The position numbers and the translations under genes were made by a program. Positions 17,305-23,080 of a DNA stretch of 24,185 bases are shown in pieces (positions within the stretch are counted from its first letter, which is position 1; each line of letters starts with the position of its first letter). Source of the DNA: Candidatus Nomurabacteria bacterium (GTDB lineage: Bacteria > Patescibacteriota > Minisyncoccia > Phycocordibacterales > UBA10002); assembly GCA_943354745.1 (NCBI GenBank), contig CALRDB010000010.1, positions 1 to 24,185 on the forward strand, written 5' to 3'. The notes beneath the pieces are model-generated. The model saw nothing but the letters and a program-made list of their open reading frames with translations, ran no database searches and was not told where the DNA came from.

Positions 17305-17928
17305 TTATAGAGTTGCAATGATGTCTGGGATCTTCTTGAATAGGGTCGTGTGTTTGTCCGCGTCCTTGTTTTTCTTACCTCCGTACAGAATGGTCTTCAT
17401 TCCCGCGGCTCTTCCAGCTTCGATGTCGGTATGTGAATCACCAATGTAGACGCACTCGCTTGGTGTCACTCCGAGCTTTTTTGCAGCAAGGAGAAGTGGT
17501 TCCGGGTGGGGTTTATGGTGAGTGACGTCGTCAATAGTAACGGTAACGGAAAAGTATTTCTCGGTTTTTGCAAAAGGGAAGTACCGTTTTGAAAGACCAT
17601 CTCTATTTCTGCTGGTGATAATGCCAAGCTTGTACTTTTTGTACAGAGCCTCGAGCACTTCCTGGCAGTGCGGTGGCTGAGAGAGGAGCTCTGTATGGTA
17701 CGAGACATTCTCGAGTATTTCATGGAGGTGTTCCAACTCTTCCGTTAATTCAGCTTTCGCAAGGTGCTTAAGGGCAAGGGTGAGTGGTAAATGAAATGCA
17801 TTTGTATACGCACCGCGCGTAGGCCGTGGATATCCAATAGCGGCAAGGATATCTCCAAAGAACAGAAAACCTGCCTCAAACGAGTCGAGTAGTACCCCAT
17901 CGATGTCGAATAGAACGGCACGTATCAT
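17305..17928 (-). CDS. HAD-superfamily phosphatase, phosphoglycolate phosphatase-like
   Basis: A 207-residue HAD hydrolase with motif I FDIDGVLLDS (nucleophile Asp8, acid Asp10), motif II ITSR, motif III lysine in HHKPHPEP and motif IV GDSHTD. A helical cap lies between motifs I and II, as in phosphoglycolate or beta-phosphoglucomutase-type members; the substrate is not determinable. I start at the ATG at 17928-17926. It is the usual HAD N-terminus (MIRAVLFDID) and lies 6 nt after a TATACT box. The longer frame to 17970 would run through the promoter and into the terminator of the gene upstream. Confidence 0.88.
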   Translation of the reverse strand: MIRAVLFDIDGVLLDSFEAGFLFFGDILAAIGYPRPTRGAYTNAFHLPLTLALKHLAKAELTEELEHLHEILENVSYHTELLSQPPHCQEVLEALYKKYKLGIITSRNRDGLSKRYFPFAKTEKYFSVTVTIDDVTHHKPHPEPLLLAAKKLGVTPSECVYIGDSHTDIEAGRAAGMKTILYGGKKNKDADKHTTLFKKIPDIIATL

Positions 17929-17934
17929 AAGGGG

Positions 17935-17940
17935 AGTATA
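17935..17940 (-). promoter_or_regulatory. Leaderless promoter (-10) of the HAD gene
   Basis: TATACT on the minus strand ends 6 nt before the ATG, placing transcription start at the start codon. It lies directly after the terminator of the upstream purH-like gene, so the two minus-strand genes are separate units. Confidence 0.55.
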
Positions 17941-17950
17941 AATGAAAATA

Positions 17951-17994
17951 CGAAAAAGAAAAACCGGCACCCTGACAAAGACGTCGAGGTGCCG
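17951..17994 (-). terminator. Rho-independent terminator of the IMP cyclohydrolase gene
   Basis: On the minus strand CGGCACC and GGTGCCG form a 7-bp stem around a 16-nt loop (which itself contains GACGTC), followed directly by GTTTTTCTTTTT. It begins 34 nt after the stop codon of the gene at 18028-18681. Confidence 0.85.
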
Positions 17995-18027
17995 ATAGAC
18001 GAGAAGAGCATGGACAATGGTGGAGTG

Positions 18028-18681
18028 TTACGTCGTGACGGCTTGGCGGACGTTAGTTCCCCTTGGCACAATCTTTCCTTCATGCGTGCCGTTGCCTCCT
18101 TTGTTGTAGATTTTGAACCATTCAGCGATTGCGGTGTCGTAAGCGGCGGTGGCCTCATAGGCTTTGCCCGCAAGATGCTTCCTTAGTTCCAAGGTCGTTT
18201 CTCCGCCGTTCTGTTTCATCACGTCGAGAACTTCCGTGTAGTCAGCAGGATCTACAATGACCGTGACCGATGCGTGGTTTTTCGCCGCGCTCCGGACCAT
18301 TGCGGGGCCACCGATATCGATATTCTCGATGACTTCATGATATTGAACATTTGGTTTCCTTACCGTTTGTGAGAACGGGTAGAAGTTCACGACAAGAAGG
18401 TCGATTGGTTGAATGCCGTGCTCATGCGCCTTTGCTTCGTGCGCACTGTTTCGGACGTAGAGAAGCCCGCCGTGAACCTTCGGGTGGAGCGTCTTCACGC
18501 GCCCGTCGAACATTTCGGGAAACCCTGTTATCTTTTCGACCGGGAGGGAAGAAATGCCCGCTTCTGTAAGCATTTTGGCTGTCCCACCCGTTGAAATGAG
18601 TATGGTCCCGAGTTCTGCGAGAGATCTCGCAAATTCAGCGAGTCCTGTCTTATCTGAAACTGAAAGCAATACTTGTCGCAT
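18028..18681 (-). CDS. purH: Stand-alone IMP cyclohydrolase (N-terminal half of PurH)
   Basis: Full PurH (about 520 residues) has an N-terminal IMP cyclohydrolase that closes FAICAR to IMP and a C-terminal AICAR formyltransferase. This 217-residue protein carries only the first, MGS-like domain: LLSVSDKTGL, STGGTAKMLTEAGI, TGFPEMFDGRVKTLHPKVHGGLL and ENIDIGGPAMVRSAAKNH. It ends soon after AAYDTAIAEWF with a short polar tail, and a terminator follows, so nothing encodes the second domain here. It would catalyse only the last step of purine synthesis unless a separate formyltransferase exists elsewhere. Unlike most genes in the window, it has a Shine-Dalgarno-like AAAGGA about 10 nt before the ATG. 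A TAGTAT-type -10 lies further upstream. Confidence 0.9.
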   Translation of the reverse strand: MRQVLLSVSDKTGLAEFARSLAELGTILISTGGTAKMLTEAGISSLPVEKITGFPEMFDGRVKTLHPKVHGGLLYVRNSAHEAKAHEHGIQPIDLLVVNFYPFSQTVRKPNVQYHEVIENIDIGGPAMVRSAAKNHASVTVIVDPADYTEVLDVMKQNGGETTLELRKHLAGKAYEATAAYDTAIAEWFKIYNKGGNGTHEGKIVPRGTNVRQAVTT

Positions 18682-18817
18682 AAGCTTTTTCCTTTCGGTT
18701 AATGTTTTTGTTGTCCCTTTAGTCCCGCACCTATACTATGCCGTACCTCCCGAAATGCAAGGGAAGCGCACCCCATTAGAAATCGCGTCCACCTGCAATA
18801 GGCTATTTCTCTCGGGG

Positions 18818-18846
18818 TTGAATAAAAGACACTTTTCGGGTATTCT
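18818..18846 (+). promoter_or_regulatory. Promoter of tRNA-Gln
   Basis: TTGAAT (18818-18823), exactly 17 nt, then TATTCT (18841-18846). Transcription would start near 18853, leaving about 30 nt of 5' leader before the tRNA. Confidence 0.7.
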
Positions 18847-18882
18847 CCCTTTATGATTCTAGTGAAGGAATCTCTTTAACAT

Positions 18883-18953
18883 TGCGGGATCGTCTAACGG
18901 TAGGACGTCGCTCTCTGAAAGCGAAAATTTTGGTTCGATTCCAAGTCCCGCAG
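18883..18953 (+). tRNA. tRNA-Gln (anticodon CTG)
   Basis: A complete 71-nt cloverleaf. The acceptor TGCGGGA pairs perfectly with TCCCGCA; T8; D arm GTCT-AACGGT-AGGAC; anticodon stem TCGCT/AGCGA closing the loop CTCTGAA (anticodon CTG); T arm TTTGG-TTCGATT-CCAAG with one G-T pair; discriminator G73. The weak U1-A72 pair and G73 are usual tRNA-Gln identity elements. The 3' CCA is not encoded. Confidence 0.92.
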
Positions 18954-19285
18954 CAAGCGACCGAAGGGGAGCGCAGTGCCCAGCGCCAGTAGGCGGCGGG
19001 TACCCGAATAAAACTCGTGTCAGATTCAGAGAAATTCTGGCGCGCGGCGCGAAGCGCCGCGTATGCAGGAGAAGGATTTTCTCGGACTTTTTTGTCGTGC
19101 AGAGTGAGGTTCGATCCGAAGATTTTCTGGAGAGAGGATTTTTTGGAGGGGAGGTCGTTCCTTTCCGCGATTTCGCCTAGCGTTGAGGCGGTCAAAACCC
19201 ATGCTTGCATGGGTTCGAGCCACCGGCATCTGGAACTTACGATAGAGCCCGGTAAGGTTGATGTCAAATATTCGACATAAACTGC
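18954..19285. other. Structured non-coding region after tRNA-Gln
   Basis: About 330 bp without a credible gene. It contains a GC hairpin, CGCGGCGC-gaa-GCGCCGCG (19043-19061), and a second perfect hairpin, AACCCATGC-tt-GCATGGGTT (19196-19215). T-arm-like stretches GGTTCGATCC (19108-19117) and GGTTCGAGCC (19212-19221) echo the T arm of the neighbouring tRNA, but no complete second cloverleaf could be built. An open frame (19017-19280) exists but runs through both hairpins and lacks a start signal. It may be decayed tRNA sequence or a tRNA-linked repeat. Confidence 0.5.
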
Positions 19286-19314
19286 TTGACTTTCTTACAT
19301 GGTTTGCATATACT
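19286..19314 (+). promoter_or_regulatory. Strong leaderless promoter of the antitoxin gene
   Basis: TTGACT (19286-19291), exactly 17 nt, then TATACT (19309-19314), ends 7 nt before ATG 19322. The -35 box itself starts with a TTG that could be mistaken for a start codon in frame with the gene. This is the clearest promoter in the window. Confidence 0.8.
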
Positions 19315-19321
19315 GGGTTCA

Positions 19322-20014
19322 ATGAACATGTATGTGCAAAAAATTAAGGAGTTTCGCGTTGAAAAAGGACTCTCGCAAGAGCAAGTGGCAAGGGCCATTG
19401 GTGTTTCTCGTCCGACCTACACCGCCATTGAAGCCGGTAAACAGAAGTTAAGTTTAGAGGAAGCTCAAAAGCTTGCAAAGCTTTTTGGTATTGGTGTTGA
19501 CGAACTACTCTCCGGCAGTACTCCCAACATAGAGAAATACAAGCATATGATACTGACCTATTTGCGCATGGATATTTCAAAGGACGGAAAAATCCCAAAA
19601 ACAAAACTAGCTAAGCTACTCTATCTTGCCGACTTTGCGTGGTTCTATAAAAATCTCGAAAGCATGAGTGGGATGCAATATCGAAAGATTGCCTATGGCC
19701 CCGTGCCGGATACATTTTTTCGCGCATTAGACGAACTTGCCGAAAGCGGTAAAATTGTAATTGACCGAAAAAATGACGACGGTAAAGAAATGTTTCTTGT
19801 TAGCGAAGCAGAAAGTAATAAAAATGAAAAGATTAAAACTCTTTCCAAAGAGGAGGGTATTTTGATGAAAAAAATCGCTGAAAAGTGGAAGGATAAGAAG
19901 ACTCATGAGATTGTAAACTTTACGCATAATCAGTTGCCGTACTTCTTGTGCAGGGACAATGAGCTGATTCCGTATGAACTTATTACCCAAGAAGACCCCG
20001 ACATGGTGTACTAA
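19322..20014 (+). CDS. XRE-HTH plus Panacea (DUF4065) antitoxin
   Basis: A 230-residue protein with an N-terminal XRE-type helix-turn-helix (about 3-60: EFRVEKGLSQEQVARAIGVSRPTYTAIEAGKQKLS) and a C-terminal Panacea/DUF4065/SocA-like domain (about 75-228: KTKLAKLLYLADFAWFYKN, MQYRKIAYGPVPDTFFRALDEL, and NFTHNQLPYFLCRDNELIPYELI near the end). Panacea domains are known from PanAT systems as antitoxins that neutralise many unrelated toxins, and the HTH suggests autoregulation. The next gene starts 5 nt after its stop, giving the antitoxin-first layout. I place the start at ATG 19322, just after the promoter; MYVQK at 19328 is an alternative. The true start cannot be the TTG at 19286, which is the -35 box. 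Confidence 0.88.
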   Translation: MNMYVQKIKEFRVEKGLSQEQVARAIGVSRPTYTAIEAGKQKLSLEEAQKLAKLFGIGVDELLSGSTPNIEKYKHMILTYLRMDISKDGKIPKTKLAKLLYLADFAWFYKNLESMSGMQYRKIAYGPVPDTFFRALDELAESGKIVIDRKNDDGKEMFLVSEAESNKNEKIKTLSKEEGILMKKIAEKWKDKKTHEIVNFTHNQLPYFLCRDNELIPYELITQEDPDMVY

Positions 20015-20019
20015 CGGTT

Positions 20020-20412
20020 ATGCAGAGTAACTATTCTGTACAGATTGAAGGTTTCGCGGAAAGACACTTCATACATAGCTTCGAAAAGAAATATAAAAAA
20101 CATTGGAGTGTTACGTTACTTGCGATTATTGCGGAGCTTGAACGCATTGACACGCTACTCCTAACCACTAAGGCCGAGACCATTTTTCATGTCGGTTATG
20201 TACGGATTGTGAAGACTAAATTCAAAGTGGCCGGAACCAATGAATCCGCCAAGACTTCGGGTAACAGATGTATCGTTGCGTGGCATACGGACAAGCAATT
20301 CGTGTATGTCTTGCTCGTGTATGGAAAAACAGATTTAGGCGGTAGTAACGAAACTGCAAAGTGGACGAACCTAGTTAAGGAAAATTATCCTCAATATGCC
20401 AAGATTTTATAA
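20020..20412 (+). CDS. Probable toxin partner of the Panacea antitoxin
   Basis: A 130-residue protein starting 5 nt after the antitoxin stop and so likely co-transcribed. The N-terminal helical part (FAERHFIHSFEKKYKKHWSVTLLAIIAELERID) and following beta-rich part (VRIVKTKFKVAGTNESAKTSGNRCIVAWHTDKQFVYVLLVYGKTDL) give the helix-then-sheet order of RelE/HigB-like mRNA interferases. The basic residues and a late GNRCIVAW-LLVYGK core fit that fold. This is pattern reading; I cannot name the family with certainty. Position and size strongly favour a toxin role. Confidence 0.7.
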   Translation: MQSNYSVQIEGFAERHFIHSFEKKYKKHWSVTLLAIIAELERIDTLLLTTKAETIFHVGYVRIVKTKFKVAGTNESAKTSGNRCIVAWHTDKQFVYVLLVYGKTDLGGSNETAKWTNLVKENYPQYAKIL

Positions 20413-20430
20413 ATAACCGCGTCAAGGTTT

Positions 20431-20445
20431 TGCTACAATACTCCC
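20431..20445 (+). promoter_or_regulatory. Orphan leaderless-type promoter
   Basis: TGC then TACAAT (20434-20439) is an extended -10 followed after 6 nt by an ATG (20446), the same arrangement as ahead of real genes here. The frame it opens has only 59 codons and runs through hairpins and an opposing terminator, so it probably marks a lost gene start or a promoter carried by a repeat. Confidence 0.4.
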
Positions 20446-20478
20446 ATGCCCGACAAATCGGTACGGGCGGGGCTCGGA

Positions 20479-20507
20479 CGCCATGTCCGCCTGAGGCGGA
20501 CGCGGCG
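20479..20507. repeat. GC-rich palindromic repeat
   Basis: GTCCGCC-tga-GGCGGAC (20485-20501) is a perfect 7-bp stem with a 3-nt loop. It extends outward through a 2-nt internal loop to CGCC/GGCG (20479-20482 and 20504-20507). Upstream GCCCG...CGGGC (around 20448-20468) forms another inverted repeat. The block is more GC-rich than its surroundings and looks like a REP-type element. Confidence 0.65.
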
Positions 20508-20521
20508 ATCCTCACTAGCCG

Positions 20522-20553
20522 AAATAAAAAACAGCAACCGATCAGGGTTGCTG
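20522..20553 (-). terminator. Rho-independent terminator of the 20582-21046 gene
   Basis: On the minus strand CAGCAACC and GGTTGCTG form an 8-bp stem around a 6-nt loop, followed by TTTTTTATTTC. It lies 29 nt after the stop codon of the minus-strand gene. Confidence 0.85.
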
Positions 20554-20581
20554 GTTGAGTTAACGATATACCGCGCTGTGA

Positions 20582-21046
20582 CTACACAACTGTTATCTTG
20601 GTGGGGCGGGCTATCCAGCCCATGATGTGGAGGAATAGTGCTTCCTGATCTTTCTTTGGCGCGGTGAAATGTTTCGAACCGAGGATCCTCTCATCAGGAG
20701 CAGTCATCTTCAAAACAAAATTAAGATCTTCCGCCATAGTTCGTACATCCTTACTCTGCCAGAATGTTCCATGGATACGTGTCCGAGTGAAGCACTGCGG
20801 TACCGCAACTGTTTCGTTTGGAAAGGTGAATACTTTTCCTCCGAACTCATTAATCCAGTTGATAAGAGTTGATTCGTACACCGTCGCTGCCCCGTCTTTG
20901 TCTGTGAGTTTGACGTAAAATTCGATATCACGGAGTTCTGTTCTGATCCTTGCAATATATTCGCTTCTCTCTTCTTCTCCATGTTTCTTGCTTAGGTACC
21001 AGACGGCCACGACTGTCACGGTTACTACTATAAGTAAAAAGTACAT
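20582..21046 (-). CDS. Membrane-anchored protein of unknown function
   Basis: A 154-residue protein with one N-terminal membrane helix (about 2-19, LLIVVTVTVVAVWYL) followed by KKHGEEER, so the rest is probably on one side of the membrane. The soluble part mixes helices and strands (IEFYVKLTDKDGAATVYESTLINWINEFGGKVFTFPNETVAVPQ) and I recognise no domain. It is flanked by a promoter-like TGGACA-N17-TAGATT (minus strand, 21104-21076) and a clear terminator, so it is a single-gene unit. That packaging and the intact frame support a real gene. Confidence 0.7.
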   Translation of the reverse strand: MYFLLIVVTVTVVAVWYLSKKHGEEERSEYIARIRTELRDIEFYVKLTDKDGAATVYESTLINWINEFGGKVFTFPNETVAVPQCFTRTRIHGTFWQSKDVRTMAEDLNFVLKMTAPDERILGSKHFTAPKKDQEALFLHIMGWIARPTKITVV

Positions 21047-21075
21047 AGGTTTTTGTGAGCTGTTTGTCTGGGGGA

Positions 21076-21104
21076 AATCTACACAATATGAGCGGTTATG
21101 TCCA
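21076..21104 (-). promoter_or_regulatory. Promoter of the 20582-21046 gene
   Basis: Minus-strand TGGACA (21104-21099), 17 nt, then TAGATT (21081-21076), leaves a leader of roughly 22 nt to the ATG at 21046. The -35 is close to consensus and the -10 is weak. Confidence 0.45.
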
Positions 21105-21123
21105 CGGTTGAGCTTCTACGAGA

Positions 21124-21152
21124 TTGGAATTCTATATGCACATAGGTACAAT
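21124..21152 (+). promoter_or_regulatory. Leaderless promoter of the GIY-YIG gene
   Basis: TTGGAA (21124-21129), exactly 17 nt, then TACAAT (21147-21152), ends 8 nt before ATG 21161. Confidence 0.65.
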
Positions 21153-21160
21153 GGGACGAT

Positions 21161-21409
21161 ATGTATTTCGTCTATCTCTTGCTCTGTAATGATATGACTA
21201 TCTACACCGGCATTACTACCGATGTTCTGCGACGACTTGCCGAACATAAGGCAGGGAAGGGTGGACACTACACTCGTGCGAAGGGGGTGAAGAAACTTCT
21301 CTATCAAGAACCACAACCGGATCGCAGCTCCGCGCTTAAGCGCGAGGCCGAAATAAAGCGCTGGGATCGAAAGGAGAAGTTGGCGCTTATCGCTATTTCA
21401 AAGCCGTAA
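21161..21409 (+). CDS. GIY-YIG nuclease superfamily protein, YhbQ-like
   Basis: An 82-residue single-domain protein spanning the GIY-YIG fold: the first strand VYLLLC, then IYTGITTDVLRRLAEHKAGKGGHYTRAK, with the second motif as YTG and the conserved arginine and histidine following, and a late ALKREAEIKRWDRKEKLALI carrying the usual glutamate. Short stand-alone members like this (YhbQ/UPF0213) are widespread. Their cellular role is poorly known, though nuclease activity or DNA repair is suspected. The size matches the family. It is transcribed alone from its own promoter and followed by a MITE-like element. Confidence 0.88.
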   Translation: MYFVYLLLCNDMTIYTGITTDVLRRLAEHKAGKGGHYTRAKGVKKLLYQEPQPDRSSALKREAEIKRWDRKEKLALIAISKP

Positions 21410-21428
21410 TCCTTCTTCTTCGCTTGTG

Positions 21429-21549
21429 TAGGACTTACGTATTTCGTCTTTTCTGTCATTCCTGCGAAAGCAGGAATCCAGTCTAAAGCCGCTTTTTAGG
21501 GCTCTGGATTCCACTTTTCAGTGGAATGACACCGATTGCGTAGGTCCTA
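21429..21549. mobile_element. MITE-like element with terminal inverted repeats and direct-repeat flanks
   Basis: The ends TAGGACTTACGTA (21429-21441) and TGCGTAGGTCCTA (21537-21549) are inverted repeats matching at 11 of 13 positions. TTGTGTA occurs at 21424-21430 and again at 21550-21556, a likely target-site duplication that overlaps the left end by TA. Nested inside is a palindromic core (21454-21531) with outer TGTCATTCC/GGAATGACA, inner GGAATCCAG/CTGGATTCC and two hairpins, TTCCTGC-gaaa-GCAGGAA and TTCCACT-tttc-AGTGGAA. That core resembles the CATTCC...GGAATG dispersed palindromes known from many bacteria. No coding capacity. Confidence 0.75.
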
Positions 21550-21676
21550 TTGTGTATATCTTCGTTTTCCGAAACGGGATACGGGTATACAATAACTATA
21601 CAGACGCCTAGTCTACTCTATCTGTCGCATACCTCTTCCCATTGCGGAAGGGTGGTTAGACGTTTCCTATCTTTCT

Positions 21677-22147
21677 ATGAATCTTCATGGCGAAATAATT
21701 ATCGGACACATGCGTTTGAACGTCGCGAATCTTGAACGGTCGCTCGTGTTTTATTGTGGTCTTATCGGTCTTCAAAAAGGTGAGCAAGACGGTAACCTCA
21801 TTACGCTTTGCCCAGGGTCGCATCATCATATAGTGCTTGAACCACCACATCGGACAGGTGCGCATGGAGCGCCCTATGGGCATACGGGGATGTACCACTT
21901 CTCGTTTCTCTACCCGGAACGTAAGGAGCTCGGAAGAATAGTAAAGAAATTAGTCGGTACGGCACACGAGATCGACGGCGTTATTGATTATGGTATTTCA
22001 CAAGCTGTCTATTTGCGGGATCCCGATGGTATTCCCGTTGAACTGTATGTAGAGGATCCACTCGACAAAGTAACGAGACGTTCCGAAAGAAAGCTTGCGA
22101 TTACTCCTAAGTCTATCGATCTCGAAAGTTTACTTGAGAACTTGTAA
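21677..22147 (+). CDS. VOC-family (extradiol dioxygenase/glyoxalase-like) metalloprotein
   Basis: A 156-residue protein with two beta-alpha-beta-beta-beta halves of the vicinal oxygen chelate fold. Likely metal ligands are His11 (GHMRLNVANLERSLVFYCGLIGL), His74 (MYHFSF) and Glu122 (RDPDGIPVELYVEDP), the 2-His-1-Glu set of catechol 2,3-dioxygenase/CatE-like and glyoxalase members. CatE is about twice as long, so this one should act as a dimer. The sequence of the second half is closest in feel to CatE-type dioxygenases; the substrate is unknown. The start follows an AT-rich stretch without a Shine-Dalgarno site. Confidence 0.88.
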   Translation: MNLHGEIIIGHMRLNVANLERSLVFYCGLIGLQKGEQDGNLITLCPGSHHHIVLEPPHRTGAHGAPYGHTGMYHFSFLYPERKELGRIVKKLVGTAHEIDGVIDYGISQAVYLRDPDGIPVELYVEDPLDKVTRRSERKLAITPKSIDLESLLENL

Positions 22148-22379
22148 ACATATGTGAAGCGTTACTCCTTGTGTGGGGTTGTAATGTTTCTGTAATTTTA
22201 TTGTAGTAAAGACGGCTGAATGATAGTTATTAATAACAGGGAGCAGAAATAATGCTCGTTGCTGTATTTCCTCTTCCGTTTCCGCACAAAGGTAAAGCGC
22301 CCATGGTGTTACATAAGAGTCTGACACAAAAAGAGGTTATATATGCACAGTAGGGTTTATGTTATCAGGCGAAGTAAAT

Positions 22380-22452
22380 CACCGAATCGTCCAAACGGTA
22401 GGACGCTGCGGCTCTGAACCGCGGTATCTAGGTTCAACTCCTAGTTCGGTGT
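22380..22452 (+). tRNA. tRNA-Gln-like, anticodon CTG, atypical identity elements
   Basis: A cloverleaf with acceptor CACCGAA/TTCGGTG (7 bp), T8, D arm GTCC-AAACGGTA-GGAC, anticodon loop CTCTGAA (CTG) and T arm CTAGG-TTCAACT-CCTAG. Oddities: the anticodon stem can form 6 bp (CTGCGG/CCGCGG, one G-T pair), the first pair is C1-G72 rather than U1-A72, and the discriminator is U73 rather than G. CCA is not encoded. The anticodon duplicates that of the tRNA at 18883. It could be a genuine second isoacceptor, a tRNA with another identity, or a decaying copy. Confidence 0.8.
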
Positions 22453-22480
22453 CTTGCAGATTTTTGGATAGCTCTGTTTG

Positions 22481-22489
22481 TGGTATTCT
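22481..22489 (+). promoter_or_regulatory. Extended -10 of msrA
   Basis: TGG then TATTCT (22484-22489) ends 11 nt before ATG 22501, predicting a leader of about 5 nt. It supports this start over the in-frame upstream GTG at 22480, which lies at the promoter itself. Confidence 0.45.
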
Positions 22490-22500
22490 TACTCGTACGT

Positions 22501-23064
22501 ATGGATACAAGCGACACAAAAATAGAGAAAGCCGTGTTTGGCGGGGGTTGCTTTTGGTGCACGGAGGCTATCTTTAAGATGCTTCGTGGTGTTACGTCAG
22601 TACTTCCTGGCTACGCGGGCGGGACCATTATCTACCCTACCTATGAGCAGGTGTTAGGAGGGAAGACCGGTCACGCTGAAGTCGTGCAGATAACGTATAG
22701 TCCAGGGCAAATACAGTACCGAGATCTACTCACGGTATTTTTCGCGTCACATGATCCCTCGACGCTGAATCGGCAGGGGAATGACATCGGGACACAGTAC
22801 CGGTCCGTAATTTTTTACACGACCGATATGCAGAAGAAAGAGGCAGAAACATTCCTAAACGAATTAAACCGTTCTAGCAGAGAAGGGAAGCCAATTGTTA
22901 CCGAGCTACAACCCTTAGAGAAATTTTATGAAGCGGAAAATTATCACCAGGATTATTTCGCGTCCCATCCAGAAAACCCGTACTGTGAATTGGTAATTAA
23001 TCCGAAACTCGAAAAAGTACAAAAACAGTTCGCTGAGCTTTTGAAGACACACTCACCGGCATAA
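22501..23064 (+). CDS. msrA: Peptide-methionine (S)-S-oxide reductase MsrA
   Basis: MsrA reduces methionine S-sulfoxide in oxidised proteins, using thioredoxin or a similar donor. The 187-residue protein has the hallmark GGCFWCTE (catalytic Cys17), GYAGG, a central GHAEVVQITYSP, FFASHDPSTLNRQGNDIGTQYRS and FYEAENYHQDYF. All are conserved and the length is normal. A late cysteine (NPYCELVI) may not correspond to the usual C-terminal resolving cysteine; Cys20 in the GCFWC motif is another candidate. An alpha/beta hydrolase gene starts 16 nt later, so the two probably share a transcript. Confidence 0.95.
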   Translation: MDTSDTKIEKAVFGGGCFWCTEAIFKMLRGVTSVLPGYAGGTIIYPTYEQVLGGKTGHAEVVQITYSPGQIQYRDLLTVFFASHDPSTLNRQGNDIGTQYRSVIFYTTDMQKKEAETFLNELNRSSREGKPIVTELQPLEKFYEAENYHQDYFASHPENPYCELVINPKLEKVQKQFAELLKTHSPA

Positions 23065-23080
23065 TGGATGTGAGAATACT

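Noticed and set aside
18853..18879. ATG 6 nt after the tRNA promoter -10 box, opening an 8-codon frame.
   Set aside because: It is most simply the transcription start region of the tRNA; a peptide of eight residues is not supported.
19017..19280. Open frame of 87 codons on the plus strand.
   Set aside because: It runs through two perfect hairpins, has no promoter or ribosome site, and overlaps T-arm-like words; probably non-coding.
20446..20625. 59-codon frame after a leaderless-type promoter.
   Set aside because: It reads through palindromic repeats and a terminator of the opposite strand and into the 3' end of the minus-strand gene; the protein is low-complexity and Arg-rich.
22130..22327. 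65-codon minus-strand frame between the VOC gene and the second tRNA.
   Set aside because: No promoter, no ribosome site and no recognisable pattern; it overlaps the end of the VOC gene.
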